A stretch of DNA of 64,000 nt. Source: Phocoena phocoena. Its lineage: Eukaryota; Chordata; Mammalia; Artiodactyla; Phocoenidae. The notes beneath the pieces were generated by a model that did not search any database, had not been told where the DNA came from, and saw nothing but the letters and a program-made list of their open reading frames with translations. Every line of letters begins with the position of its first letter. Positions within the stretch are counted from its first letter, which is position 1. The DNA lies in contig NC_089222.1 of the NCBI RefSeq assembly GCF_963924675.1, positions 116,079,316-116,143,315 on the forward strand, in the 5' to 3' direction. The position numbers and the translations under genes are program-made. Shown here piece by piece: positions 1 to 10,738 of the stretch.

Positions 1-468
1 TCCACGGCACATCCATTTGAGGTACTGAGCTGGGGGTTAACCATTGAGGGGTGTGATTTAGGAAGAAATATGGCCTAAAGATGTGTAAATCATCAGAATA
101 TTGAAGAGATTTAAAGCCAATAGACCAGATAACTTCCCCAAGGAGGTGAGATTAGATGGAAGGACAGGAGGTCCAAGGACTCCCCTGAGACACTGTAGGA
201 GTTGAAGAGAGACTAGCAAAAAAGACTGAGAAGGAACAGCTGATAGAGAGGAAGAAAACCAGCAGAGGTGTCTTGGAAGTCTAGTGAAGAAAGTCTGAGC
301 TGGTAGAATTGTTGGTAGACCTCTGAGAAAATTAAAAGGATGCATTCAGACAACAGGAGGAACTGAGTAATTGGGGGCAGAGAAGGTGCCTTTAGACCTT
401 TGCTGAGGACCTTGAAAAAGCCTGTCTAATATGCCAAAATTCTTTGGGCAGGAACTGGAAGGCTGTTA
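1..468. repeat. Ancient repeat-like sequence, family not assigned
   Basis: The stretch is purine-rich. Its phrasing (a block around 'gaggtccaaggactcccctgag', then 'agactgagaaggaacagctg', then 'cttggaagtctagtgaagaaag') resembles a widespread old mammalian interspersed repeat whose name I cannot fix from memory. The same general style recurs at about 36.0-36.7 kb and 43.0-43.8 kb. The 95-codon minus-strand open frame inside it matches no protein I recognise and is probably chance. No gene is seen here. Confidence 0.4.
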
Positions 469-1006
469 TGTATAACTTTTTTTGGTGCTGCTATAAAAAT
501 TATCGCAAACAGCAGCTTAAAACAGCAGAAATATATTATCTTATAGTTCTACTGGTCAGAAGTCTGACACAAGTCTTACTGGGCTAAGGTCAAGATGTTA
601 TCAGGGCTGCAATTCTTTCTGGAGGCTCTGGAGGAGGATGTGTTCTCTTGCCTTTTGTAGTGTCCAGAGGTCACTCACATTCTTGGTTAGGGTGAGGGTT
701 AGAGTTAGGGTTAAGGGCCCCTTTGTCTATCTTCAAAACCAGCAACATTGCATCTCTCTGAACATTCTTTGCTTGTCACATCTCCCGCTCTCTCTTCTGC
801 TTTCCTCTTCCTCTTTTAAATACCCTTGGGATTACATTGGACCCACTGCTTAATCAATATAATCTTCCTATTGTAAGGTCTGCTGATTACCAACCTCAGG
901 TCCTTCTGCAACCTTAATTTTCCTTCGCTACGTAAACTAACATTTTCACAAGTTCTGGGGATTAGGACGTGGACATTTTCCACAGGTAGTTATTCTGCCT
1001 ACTACA
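469..1006 (-). mobile_element. MLT1-type MaLR LTR, solo, minus strand
   Basis: On the minus strand the element starts at about 1006 with TGTAGTAGGCAGAATAA and ends near 469 with a form of the usual 'gcagcaccaaaaaaag...aca' tail. Diagnostic segments read on the plus strand are 'agttctggggattaggacg' (about 951-969), 'ttgggattacattggaccc' (about 826-844), 'ttcaaaaccagcaac' (about 732-746) and 'cagcttaaaacagcagaaat' (about 512-531). These are the landmarks of MLT1 LTRs, non-autonomous ERVL-MaLR retroelements. No internal region follows, so it is a solo LTR. It is interrupted by a telomere-like block at 687-717. The subfamily and the exact ends are uncertain. Confidence 0.75.
687..717 (+). repeat. 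Short interstitial telomere-like repeat (TTAGGG-type)
   Basis: Five units lie end to end: TTAGGG, TGAGGG, TTAGAG, TTAGGG, TTAAGGG. They sit inside the MLT1 LTR. The sequence on either side ('cacattcttgg' before and 'cccctttgtctatcttcaaa' after) reads as nearly continuous LTR. This suggests the block was inserted into the LTR and was not part of it originally. Confidence 0.75.
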
Positions 1007-1829
1007 CAGACAATATGTCTTGCTATTGAATAAGAAATTATCTTTTTCCTTCTTATTAGTATCAGCATGTTTATTTCTCCACTAAGCCCAGTACTTTCTG
1101 CTAAGTAAACAAACCAGTGCATTTCATATAAAATTTTTTTAAACAGACAGAACTACACATTTTAACTTGACCAATTGTGTCTATACTCTTGAAATAGAAT
1201 TGTGAGGTGCATACAACAGATGAAGTTTAAAATTCTAAATTTGACATGTGAAAAGAAGTTTAGGTTGTAAATGGATAATGCACAAAAGTTTGCCTTTAGG
1301 AATGTAGATGATGTGGAAGTTGCGACACATGGTGCAACTGTTCAGTTTTTGTTATGTGTTGAGGAAGTAAGGAAAGAGCCCAAAGCCAGCAGATTGCCTT
1401 AAAGGAAATGATAGAACTAGAGCGAGGTACTGGTTGTGAGGCAGAAGTAAAGTTAGCAAACATGGTTAGGAATTGTTATTAGGAAATTCTTGTCAGAGGT
1501 CAACAAAATCCAATGAGATAAATATGAGAGACAAAATACCTATGTCATTCTTGGGTCAAAATCAATAAGAACAGATGTACAGAGACAAAGATGTGGAATC
1601 TAACTTTTAGAGTTGGGCTTCTTACAGTATCAGTAGATGGGTTCCTTTGTATGGCACTGACAATTTCTCATATTCTTAACAATTGTCTTGTACTTCCAAT
1701 CTCTGGAAGTGTAACACAATACAAAGTCTCTTATGAGTATATCTTAAAAGTTCTCGTCACAAGAAAAAAAATGTATCTATGTGAGGTGATTGCTGTTAAC
1801 TTATTGTGGTAATCATTTCCTAATATATA
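1007..1829. other. No gene or clear repeat seen
   Basis: This is AT-rich sequence without a recognisable family. The 73-codon open frame at 1591-1812 has no recognisable protein features and no splice or promoter context, so I treat it as chance. Confidence 0.5.
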
Positions 1830-1905
1830 CATATATGAATTATTAGGTTGTACACCTTGGACTAATGTCATGCGTCAATTATATCTCAATAAAACTGAAA
1901 AAAAA
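1830..1905 (+). mobile_element. Old L1 3' end fragment
   Basis: The segment 'ggttgtacaccttgg', followed by 'gtcaattatatctcaataaa' and a short A tail, is the usual 3' terminus of older mammalian L1 families. It is diverged and only the extreme 3' end is recognisable. Confidence 0.6.
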
Positions 1906-1949
1906 TCTCAACATTTCTAACTTCTGCGACAAAATTCTCTGCCTTCAAA

Positions 1950-2165
1950 TAAAATGAATATTTACTAAACACTTGTTATATTTCATGTAAAGTGCTAGAT
2001 TCTATGGTAATATAAAGATGATGCTCTTTAGCATTTTACATCATATGGGTGGATAGAGCATAGATATACAAAAATCTTAAATAAGCAGGCAAATATTGAA
2101 TAGTAATACATTAATAAAATGCACATGTGATTTCATAAGACCACAATGTAGTGTTCTGTTAGGAA
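1950..2165 (+). repeat. Possible old interspersed repeat
   Basis: The wording 'tatttactaaacacttgttatatttcatgtaaagtgctagattc', followed by a stretch about a viewed change in size, resembles diverged copies of the common 'tattgagcacctactatgtgccaggcactg' repeat. Similar weak copies occur near 19.4, 27.7 and 63.5 kb. The call rests on resemblance only. Confidence 0.35.
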
Positions 2166-2739
2166 AAATAACTGAAAAAAAGAGCAAGTTTTTTTTTTTT
2201 TTTTTATATATGCCTAGATAAAAAGTCAGTTTAAGCCTGAGTGGGAATTCAGTAATAGTGACTTATTATAGGTTCTTAAGAGTAAATGAGGTGATCAAAG
2301 CATTGTTTGGAAGATTAGTCCAACATGGTAAATAAAATAGATTATGCAAGGAAAAGATCAGAGTCATAAAGACTAGTTAAGATTTTATTTTTATCATTCA
2401 AAATTACAATAATTTAAAGAGAATCACTGTGCTTAGAAATGGAATTCAAGGCTTAGATGGGAGAGGAACTGTGAAAGGAAACTAGATAGTGTGAAGTGAA
2501 AAAAAGAGAATTTGATGATAATGGATATACAAATTATATAAGACAAAATTCAATGATAACACACAAATGACCTGAAGGCAGTGAGTGCATGGTCATTCCA
2601 TAACATAAATAGCAAAACTAAGGGGGGAACTGTTTGGGGGTGGTGGTGGGGAGAGATGAAGTGGTTGTGGAGGGAGAGGTTAAAGTATATAATAAGTTTG
2701 TTTCCTTAGAAGATTCAAAACTAGAGAGAAAATAATAGT
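2166..2739. other. No gene or clear repeat seen; poly-T tract
   Basis: The stretch holds a T homopolymer near 2190-2205 and a GT/GA-rich patch near 2630-2680. No coding or RNA gene is recognisable. Confidence 0.5.
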
Positions 2740-3320
2740 TTATGCAATTCATAACCCAGAGATGATCATTGTAATTTTTAATATATTTGTTTCCATATTT
2801 CTCTATGTTGTTGAAGAAATGTTTATTTAAAAAAATAAGCTACATTCTTTATTTATTGACAAAGTTAAAGACTCTTTGACAAAAAAAAAAAGCATTCTTA
2901 TGCATTGTTTATATAAAATAGTATTTCCTTCTGACACAGCAACTTGGCAATATGTAGCAAGAACCTTACAAAATATTTAAGACTTTCTTTAGTAATTCTT
3001 ATTCTAGGAATTACCATTAGAAAATAATCAGAGATGTCAATGATGTATGTACAGCTGTGTCCATTGTTAGGTTGTTAGGAAAATTGGAAGAAAACTATGT
3101 ATAGTTTACCATAATTTGTATTGTACAGGGATTATCATAAAATGTACTTAGAAATTTGGAAGAAATTACTGGGAAAACTTTTTTGGGTTAAGGTTTTTTT
3201 TGGGGGAGAGGGGGTAATTTTTCAACATTATGGAGATATATTTGATAATGCTATTTCTGTGGTTATATTAAAGTTCTATTCACTTGAAGCAAATGACAAT
3301 TACTTGACCATCTATTGAGT
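2740..3320 (+). mobile_element. Old L1 (L1M-type) 3' region fragment
   Basis: The block 'attcttattctaggaatta', then 'aaataatcagagatgt' and later 'aaaattggaagaaa', follows the order found in the 3' part of old mammalian L1M elements. Divergence is high and there is no reading frame of note. The 65-codon frame at 3121-3318 falls inside this remnant and is not a gene. Confidence 0.55.
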
Positions 3321-4567
3321 GCTGTTCTGTATGATGTGAAAGAAACTTTTTTAAAAATTAGGAATACCAACCCAGAGTCCGGAAATGCTCCCATCAATAC
3401 TGCTGCATTCTCAGCAATTTCTTAAGTTCAGCAAATATTTAATCTAATGGGAGGCTGGGTAACAAATTTTATTACAGTAAATTTTTTTTAGTATAAAAAT
3501 AATTACTTTTTCCTTTATGTGCTGCTGAGCCTCAAATATTTGAAAATGATTCATCTCCTTCAGTTTTTAAATGAAAAGAGTTAGGGAAGAGGTTGCAACA
3601 GTGTTTCTTTGAGCTGGGTTGTCCTCAAAAATTACTTGAGGTAGTTATTACTGATGAGTTATCCAATGGCCCTCTGTGGATCTTTAGCACAGTTCACACT
3701 GTTGACAATTTCAACCTAATCAAATTTCCTATGTTTTGAATTACAAGATTTAGTCCTATCTCTGAAAGAGACTACTCAGATTCTCTTGTTACCTACTACC
3801 ACGTGTTGACATTCCCTCATTAAGACCCATATGTACATATCCACTTCAGTGAAGTGAATTACTTATGGATACGAAATAAACAGGAGAAAGGGAGCTTTAT
3901 AAAATGAATAGTGAAGCTATTATTGACAATATACTTCCATAAATACTTCAAATGCATTATCCTGATGACTTTTCTGAAGGAAAATCAAGGCAAATTTACA
4001 AAACTCCAAAAAGACCCACAGAGATTCATAGATGACTATGGTGCCTCGTTTCCAGTTGAAAGTTTCTAAGAAGACATTTCCATAATTAGCTCCTAGAATC
4101 AGTTATCTCTGATTCTTCATATACTGCCAAAATGCTGTTATCTTTTTATGTTAATGTCTTTGCTTAAGGCATCTCCATGCTCAACAAGAAGCTGAAATTT
4201 TAATATAACTAGAGGAAATTCAAAACAGGACTCCAAGAAATTCAGCCACATTTGACTGTGAATTTCACATCATTTAGACATAGCCATACTTCTCTGAGAC
4301 AGCAATTTTAGGACTCTGGAAAGGGGAAAATAATTAGACTCAAACTGGAAAAACATGAAATTCTCAGATATGAGTTAAAATTAAAGGCACCAGATTTAAT
4401 TGTGATGGAAATCAAAAGATACTGTCCCACAACCAATTTATAGCATGGTAGTTTTTAATACAATCACCACAGAAGAGGAATGGATAGCCATTTAAGCCAG
4501 ACCTGTCCCTGTCACCATTCCACTGACCCCATCTCTGAAGGAAAGTTTGACTTTTTCTTTTTCCAGA
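3321..4567. other. No gene or clear repeat seen
   Basis: About 1.2 kb of AT-rich sequence has no recognisable repeat, open frame of note or RNA gene. It runs up to the target duplication of the 4.6-10.1 kb L1. Confidence 0.5.
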
Positions 4568-5202
4568 GGAATATAGACATCTTTGTTTTTAGCATCTGTA
4601 TTGGAGTGTAATTGCTTTACATTACTGTGTTAGTTTCTGCTGTATAACAAAGTGAATCAGCTCTACAGATACATATATCCCCATATCCCCTCCCTCTTGC
4701 GTCTGCCTCCCACCCTCCTTATCCCACCCCTCTAGGTGGTCACAAAGCACGGAACTGGTCTCCCTGTGCTATGCGGCTGCTTCCCACTAACTATCTAATT
4801 TACATTTAGTAGTATATATATGTCCATGTCACTCTGTCACTTCATACCAGCTTATCCTTCCCCCTCCCCGTGTCTTCAAGTCCATTCTCTATGTCTGTGT
4901 CTTTATTCTTGTCCTGCCCCTAGGTTCTTCAGAACACTTTTTTTTTTTTTTAAGATTCCATATGTTTGTGCTAGCATTCAGTAATTGTTTTTCTCTTTCT
5001 GACTTACTTCACTCTGTATGACAGACTCTACGTCCATCCATCTCACTACAAATAACTCAGTTTTCTTTCTTTTTATGGCTGAGTAATATTCCATTGTATA
5101 CACATGCCACATCTTCTTTATCCATTTATCTGTTGATGGACACTTAGGTTGCTTCCATGTGCTGGCTATTGTATATAGTGCTGGAATGAATATTCTGGTA
5201 TA

Positions 5203-8200
5203 TCACTCTTTTTGAATTATCGTTTTCTCAGGGTATAGGCCCAGTAGTGGGATTGCTGGATCATATGGTAGTTCTATTTTTAGTTTTTTACGGAACCTCC
5301 ATACTGTTTTCCATAGTGGCTGTATCAATTTACATTCCCACCAACAGTGCAAGAGCATTCCCTTTTCTCCACACCCTCTCCAGCATTTATTGTTTCTAGA
5401 TATTTTGATGAAGGCCACTCTGACTGGTGTGAGGTGATACCTCACTGTAGTTTTGATTTGCATTTCTCTAATGATTAGTGATGTTGAGCATTCTTTCACG
5501 TGTTTGTTGCCAACCTGTATATCTTCTTTGGAGAAATGTCTATTTAGTTCTTCTGCCCATTTTTGGATTGAGTTTTTAGCTTTTTTGATATTGAGCTGCA
5601 TGAGGTGCTTGCATATTTTGGAGAATAACCCTTTGTCAGTTGCTTCATTTGCAAATATTTTCTCCCATTCTGAGGGTTGTCTTTTGGTCTTGTTTATGGT
5701 TTCCTTTGCTGTGCAAAAGCTTTGAAGTTTCATTACGTCCCATTTGTTTATTTTTGTTTTTATTTCCATTTCTCTAGGAGGTGGGTCAAAAAGGATCTTG
5801 CTGTGATTTATGTAATAGAGTGTTCTGCCAATGTTTTCTTCTAAGAGTTTGATAGTGTCTGGCCTTACATTTAGGTCTTTAATCCATTTTGAGCTTATTT
5901 CTGTGTATGGTGTTAGGGAGTGTTCTAATTTCATTCTTTTACATGTGGCTGTCCAGTCTCCCCAGCACCACTTATTGAAGAGGCTGTCTCTTTTCTTCAT
6001 TGTATACTCTTGCCTCCTTTATCAAAAATAAAGTGACCATATGTGTGTGGGTTTATCTCTGGGCTTTCTATGCTGTTCCATTGCTCTATATTTCTGTTTT
6101 TGTGACAGTACCATACTGTCTTGATTACTGTAGCTTTGTAGTAGAGTCTGAAGTCAGGGTGCCTGACTATCCAGCTCTGTTTTTCTTTCTCAAGATTGCT
6201 TTGGCTATTCGAGTGTTTTGTGTTTTGATACAAATTGTGAAAATTTTTGTTCTAGTTCTGTGAAAAATGCCATTAGTAATTTGATAGGGATTGTATTGAA
6301 TGTGTAGATTGCTTTAGGTAGTATAGTCCTTTTCACAAGGTTGATTCTTCCAATCCAAAAACATGGTATATCTCTCCATCTGTTTGTATCATCTTCAATT
6401 TCTTTCATCAGTGTCTTATAGTTTTCTGCATACAGGTCTTTTGTCTCCTTAGGTAGGTTTATTCCTAGGTACTTCATTCTTTTTGTTGCAGTGGTAAATG
6501 GGAGCTTTTCCTTAATTTCTCTTTCAGATTTTTCATCATTAGTGTATAGGAATGCAAGAGATTTCTGTGCATTAATTTTGTATCCTGCAACTTTACCAAA
6601 TTCACTGATTAGCTCTAGGAGTTTTCTGGTAGCATCTTTAGGATCCTCTATTTATAGTATCATGTCATCTGCAAACAGTGACAGCTTTTCTTCTTCTTTT
6701 TCTATTTGGATTCTTTTTATTTCTTTTTCTTCTCTGATTGCTGTGGCTAAAACTTCCAAAACTATGTTGAATTATAGTGGTGAGAGTGGGCAACCTTGTG
6801 TTGTTCCTGATCTTAGTGGAAATGCTTTCATTTTTTTCACCATTGAGAAAGATGTTGGCTGTGGGTTTGTCATATATGGCCTTTATTATGTTGAGGTCAG
6901 TTCTCTCTATGCCTCCTTTTTGGAGAGTTTTTATCATAAATGGTGTTGAATTTTGTTGAAAGCTTTTACTGCATCTATTGAGATTATCATATTGTTTTTA
7001 TCCTTCAGTTTGTTAATATGGTGTATCATATTGACTGATTTGTGTATATTGAAGAATCCTTGCGTTCCTGGGATAAACCCCACTTGATCATGGTGTATGA
7101 TCCGTTTAATGTGCTGTTGGATTCTGTTTGCTAGTATTTTGTTTAGGATTTTTGCATCTATATTCATCCGTGATATTGGCCTGTAGTTTTCTTTTTTTGT
7201 GACATCTTTGTCTGTTTTTGCTATCAGGGTGATGGTGGCCTCATAGAATGAGTGTGGGTGTGTCCCTCCCTTTGTTATATTTTGGAAGCGTTTGAGAAGG
7301 CAACTGGTCCTGGGCTTTTGTTTGTTGGAAGATTTTAATCACAGTTTCAATTTCACTGCTTGGAATTGGTCTGTTTCTATTTTCTATTTCTTCCTGGTTC
7401 AGTCTCAGAAGGTTGTACTTTTCTAAGAATTAGTCCGTTTCTTCCAGGTAGTCCATTTTATTAGCATATAGTTGCTTGTAGTAATCTTCATGATCCTTTG
7501 TATTACTGCAATGTCAGTTGTTACTTCTTTTTGATTCCTAACTCTGTTGATTTGAGTCTTCTCCCTTTTTTTCTTGGTGAGTCTGGCTAATGGTTTATCT
7601 ATTTTGTTTATCTTCTCAAAGAACCAGCTTTTCGTTTTACTGATCTTTGTTATTGTTTCCTTCATTTCGTTTTCATTTATTTCTGATCTGATCTTTATGA
7701 TTTATTTCCTTCTTCTAACTTCGGGTTTTCTTTGTTCATCCTCTTTGATTTCTTCAGTGATCCCTTTGTTATTTAGTAGTGTATTGTTTAGCCTCCATGT
7801 GTTTGTATTTTTTACAGTTTTTTTTCTTTCCTGTAATTGATATCTAGTCTCATAGAGTTGCGGTTGGAAAAGATACTTGATAAGATTTCAATTTTCTGAA
7901 ATTTACCAAGGCTTGATTTGTGACCCAAGATATCTATTCTGGAGAATGTTCCATGAGCACTTGAGAAGAAAGTGTATTCTGTTGTTTTTGGATGGAATGT
8001 CCTATAAATATCAGTTAAGTCCATCTTGTTTAACATGTCATTTAAAGCTTGTGTTTCCTTATTTATTTTCATTTTGGTTGACCCCTTGTTGAAAGTGGGG
8101 TGTTAAAGTCCCCAACTATGATTGTGTTACTGTCGATTTTCCCTTTTATGGCTGTTAGCATTCGCTTTATGTATTGAGGTGTTCCTATGTTGGGTACATA

Positions 8201-8534
8201 AATATTTACAATTGTTATATCTTCTTCTTGGATCAATTCCTTGAACATTATGTAGTGTCCTTCTTTGTCTCTTGTAATAGTCTTTAAAGTCTATTTTGTC
8301 TAATATGAGAATTGCTACTCCAGCTTTCTTTTGATTTCCATTTGCATGGAATATCTTTTTCCATCCCCTCACTTTCAGTCTGTATGTGTCCCTAGGTCTG
8401 AAGTGGGTCTCTTGTAGACAGCATATATATGGGTCTTGTTTTTGTACCCATTCAGCAAGCCTGTGTCTTTTAGTTGGAGCATTTAATCCATTCACGTTTG
8501 AGGTAATTATTGATACATATGTTCCTATTACCAT
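5203..8534 (-). pseudogene. L1 ORF2 (endonuclease-reverse transcriptase) pseudogene
   Basis: ORF2p nicks target DNA and reverse-transcribes L1 RNA. The N-terminal endonuclease is seen at 8534-8127, with 'SNVNGLN' and 'QETHF', which carry the family's catalytic Asn and Glu. Reverse transcriptase pieces follow, including 7167-6934 with '[10 protein letters not shown]' and 'MIISID'. The FADD active-site codons lie at 6664-6675 and are followed shortly by an in-frame TAA. The C-terminal part is the longest open piece (6000-5203, 265 codons), with '[18 protein letters not shown]'. At least six separated open pieces show repeated frameshifts and stops. The protein cannot be made whole. Confidence 0.92.
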
Positions 8535-9529
8535 TTACTTAATTGTTTTGCATTTGTTTGTGTAGGTCTTTTTCTTCTCTTGTGTTTCCCACTTAGAGAA
8601 GTTCCTTATTTGTTGTAGAGCTGATTTGGTGGTGCTGAATTCTCTTAACTTTTGCTTGTCTGTAAAGGTTTTAATTTCTCTGTCAAATCTTAATGAGATC
8701 CTTGCTGGGCACAGTAATCTTGATTGTAGGTTTTTCCCTTTCATCACTTTAAATATGTCCTGCCAGTCCCTTCTGGCTTGCAGAGTTTCTGCTGAAAGAT
8801 CAGCTGTTAACCTTATGGAGACTCCCTTGTATATTATTTGTTGCTTTTCCCTTGCTGCTTTGAATAGTTTTTCTTTGTATTTAATTTTTGATGGCTTGAT
8901 TAATATGCGTCTTGTCGTGTTTCTTCTTATATTTATCCTTGTTGTGTTTCTTCTTATATTTATCCTTGTTGTGTTTCTTCTTATATTTATCCTGTATAGG
9001 AGTCTCTGCACTTCCTGGACTTGATTGATTCCTTTCCCATATTAGGGAAGTTTTCAACTATAATCTGTTCAAATATTTTCTCAATCCATTTCTTTTTCTC
9101 TTCTTGTTCTGGGACTGCTATAGTTCAAATGTTGGTGCATATAATGTTGTCCCAGAGGTTTCTGGGACTGTCCTCAATTCTTTTCATTCTTTTTTCTTTA
9201 TTCTGTTCTGTGGTAGGTATTTCCACTATTTTATCTTCCAGGTCACTTATCCGTCCTTCTGCCTCAGTTATTCTGCTACTGATTCCTTCTAGAGAATTTT
9301 TAATTTCATTTATTGTGCTGTTCATCAGTTTGTTTGCTCTGTTATTCTTCTTGATCCTTGTTAAACGTTTCTTGTGTTTTTGCCATTCTATTTCCAAGAT
9401 TTTGGATATCTTTCCTATCATTACTCTGAATTCTTTTTCAAGTAGACTGCCTATTTCTTCTTCATTTGTTTGGTCTGGTGGGTTTTTACCTTGCTCCTTC
9501 TTCTGCTGCGTATTTCTCTGTCTTCTCAT
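8535..9529 (-). pseudogene. L1 ORF1 (RNA-binding protein) pseudogene
   Basis: ORF1p binds L1 RNA as a coiled-coil trimer. Two large open pieces survive. The first (9529-9125) begins MRRQRNTQQKK and has a coiled-coil-like run containing 'INEIKNSLEGISSRITEAE'. The second (9011-8535) has the C-terminal region with 'IKYKEKLFKAAREKQQI' and 'FDREIKTFTDKQKLREF'. The frame breaks between about 9125 and 9011. The second piece contains a threefold 9-residue repeat (RINIRRNTT) encoded by a 27-bp tandem repeat at 8916-8996. Its end appears to read through the family's normal stop into the inter-ORF spacer, so that its stop abuts the ORF2 ATG. I infer a small indel near 8600 as the cause. Confidence 0.88.
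8916..8996 (-). repeat. 27-bp tandem repeat, three copies, inside L1 ORF1
   Basis: Three adjacent units start at 8916, 8943 and 8970. The core 'gtgtttcttcttatatttat' is identical in all three. Differences are limited to the first base of unit 1 and the last bases of unit 3. Because 27 is a multiple of three, the repeat adds whole codons and keeps the ORF1 frame. Confidence 0.95.
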
Positions 9530-10141
9530 TTTGTTTAACTTACTGTGTTTGGGGGTCTCCTTTTCGCAGGCTGCAGGTTCGTAGTTCCTGTTGGTTTTGG
9601 TGTCTTCTTCTAGTGGGTAAGGTTGGTTCAGTGGGTTGTGTAGGCTTCCTGGTGGTGGGTACTGGTGCCTGTGTTCTGGTGGATGAGGCTGGATCTTGTG
9701 TTTCTGGTGGGTAGGACTGTGTCTGGTGCTGTGTTTTGGGGTATCTGTGAACTTAGTATGATTTTAGGCAGGCTCTCTGCTAATGGGTGGGGTTGTAGTC
9801 CTGTCTTGCTAGTTGTTTGGCATGGGGTGTCCAGCACTGGAGCTTGCTGGTGGTTGAGTGGAGCTGGGCCTTAGTGTTGAGACAGAGATCTCCGGGAGAG
9901 CTCTTGCCTATTGATATTATGTGGCACTGGAAGGTCTCTGATGGTCCAAAGTCCTGAACTCAGCTCTCACACCTCAGAGGCTCAGGCCTGACACCAGCCG
10001 GAGCACCAAGACCCTGTCAGCCACACGGCTAACTCTGCTGGGCCTCAGGGTCTCTTGAACATATCAATGGTCAGTGGCACAAGACGACATCTGGTCTTCC
10101 TAAAGCCTGGCTGCCTACAGCAGCAACTTCTTCCAGCCCCC
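9530..10141 (-). mobile_element. L1 5' UTR remnant
   Basis: About 0.6 kb upstream of ORF1, on the minus strand, reaches the target duplication. It is relatively GC-rich for this window and has C/A-rich runs on the minus strand around 9600-9850. Cetartiodactyl L1 5' UTRs carry the internal promoter here, but I cannot point to a specific promoter motif. The open frames on both strands in this stretch are not genes. Confidence 0.7.
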
Positions 10142-10152
10142 GGAATATAGAC

Positions 10153-10236
10153 TTTTTATGATCTGGCTTTATCCCTATGAGTCTATTGTACATGGCTGGC
10201 ACTCATGCAATATTTTTTTGAATAAATGAATGAATC
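10153..10236 (+). repeat. L2 or MIR 3' tail remnant
   Basis: The segment 'catggctggcactcatgcaatattttttt', followed by 'gaataaatgaatgaat', is the usual 3' terminal wording of L2/MIR elements ('cctggcacatagtaggtgctcaataa...'). The 4.6-10.1 kb L1 appears to have landed next to or within it. Confidence 0.5.
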
Positions 10237-10237
10237 T

Positions 10238-10738
10238 ACAGATGGTCCTCAACTTGTGATCGTTCGACTTACAATGTTTTGACTTTACCATGGTGCAAAA
10301 GTGATATGCAGTCAGTAGAAACTGTACTTTGAATTTTGATCTTTTCCCTGGCTGGTGATTTGCAGTATGATTCTCTCGTGATGCTGGGCAGTGGCAGTGA
10401 GCCTCAATTCCCATTTTACCCTTGATCATGAGGTTAAACAATTCACACACTTACAACCATTGTGTACCCATACATCCATTCTGTTTTTCACTTTCAGTAC
10501 AGTATTCAATAAATTCATGAGATATTCAACACTTTATTATAAAATAGGTTGTGTGTTAGATTATTTTGCCCAATTTAGGCTAATGTAAGTACTCTGAGCA
10601 TGTTTAAGGTAGGCTAGGCTAAGCTACAATGCTTGGTAGGTTAGGTGTTTTAAAGCCATTTTCCACTTATGATATTTTCAATGTACAATGGGTTATTGGG
10701 TGAAACCCCATCATAAATCGAAGAAGATTGCTACTATG
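10238..10738 (+). mobile_element. Non-autonomous Tigger/pogo-type DNA transposon (MITE)
   Basis: The left end 'ggtcctcaacttgtgat' and the right end 'atcataaatcgaagaag' are inverted versions of each other. Internal landmarks are 'gtgatgctgggcagtggcagtgagcc' (split here as 'gtgatgctgggcag' plus 'tggcagtgagcc') and the run 'gtaggctaggctaagcta' at about 10610-10626. These match an old mammalian Tigger-derived MITE. There is no transposase frame. The exact subfamily is not named with certainty. Confidence 0.75.

Larger units (their letters stand above)
4568..10152 (-). mobile_element. Near full-length L1 LINE, minus strand, with target-site duplication
   Basis: A single L1 runs from its 5' side at about 10141 to its 3' end near 4579-4590, where a degenerate T-rich run represents the poly-A tail. 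The duplication GGAATATAGAC is present at 4568-4578 and again at 10142-10152, which fixes both ends. In order on the minus strand there are about 0.6 kb of 5' UTR, ORF1 (9529 to about 8535), ORF2 (8534 to 5203 or a little beyond) and the 3' UTR with the G-rich tract seen as C-rich near 4680-4730 on the plus strand. The length of about 5.56 kb is near full size, probably with a shortened 5' UTR. Both ORFs carry many frameshifts and stops, so it is dead. Confidence 0.93.

Noticed and set aside
687..717. Chromosome end (true telomere)
   Set aside because: The block is only about 31 bp, degenerate, and lies inside an ordinary LTR with normal sequence on both sides.
9021..9584. 187-codon plus-strand open frame
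   Set aside because: It is the antisense read of L1 ORF1 and the start of the 5' UTR. The real coding sense is on the minus strand.
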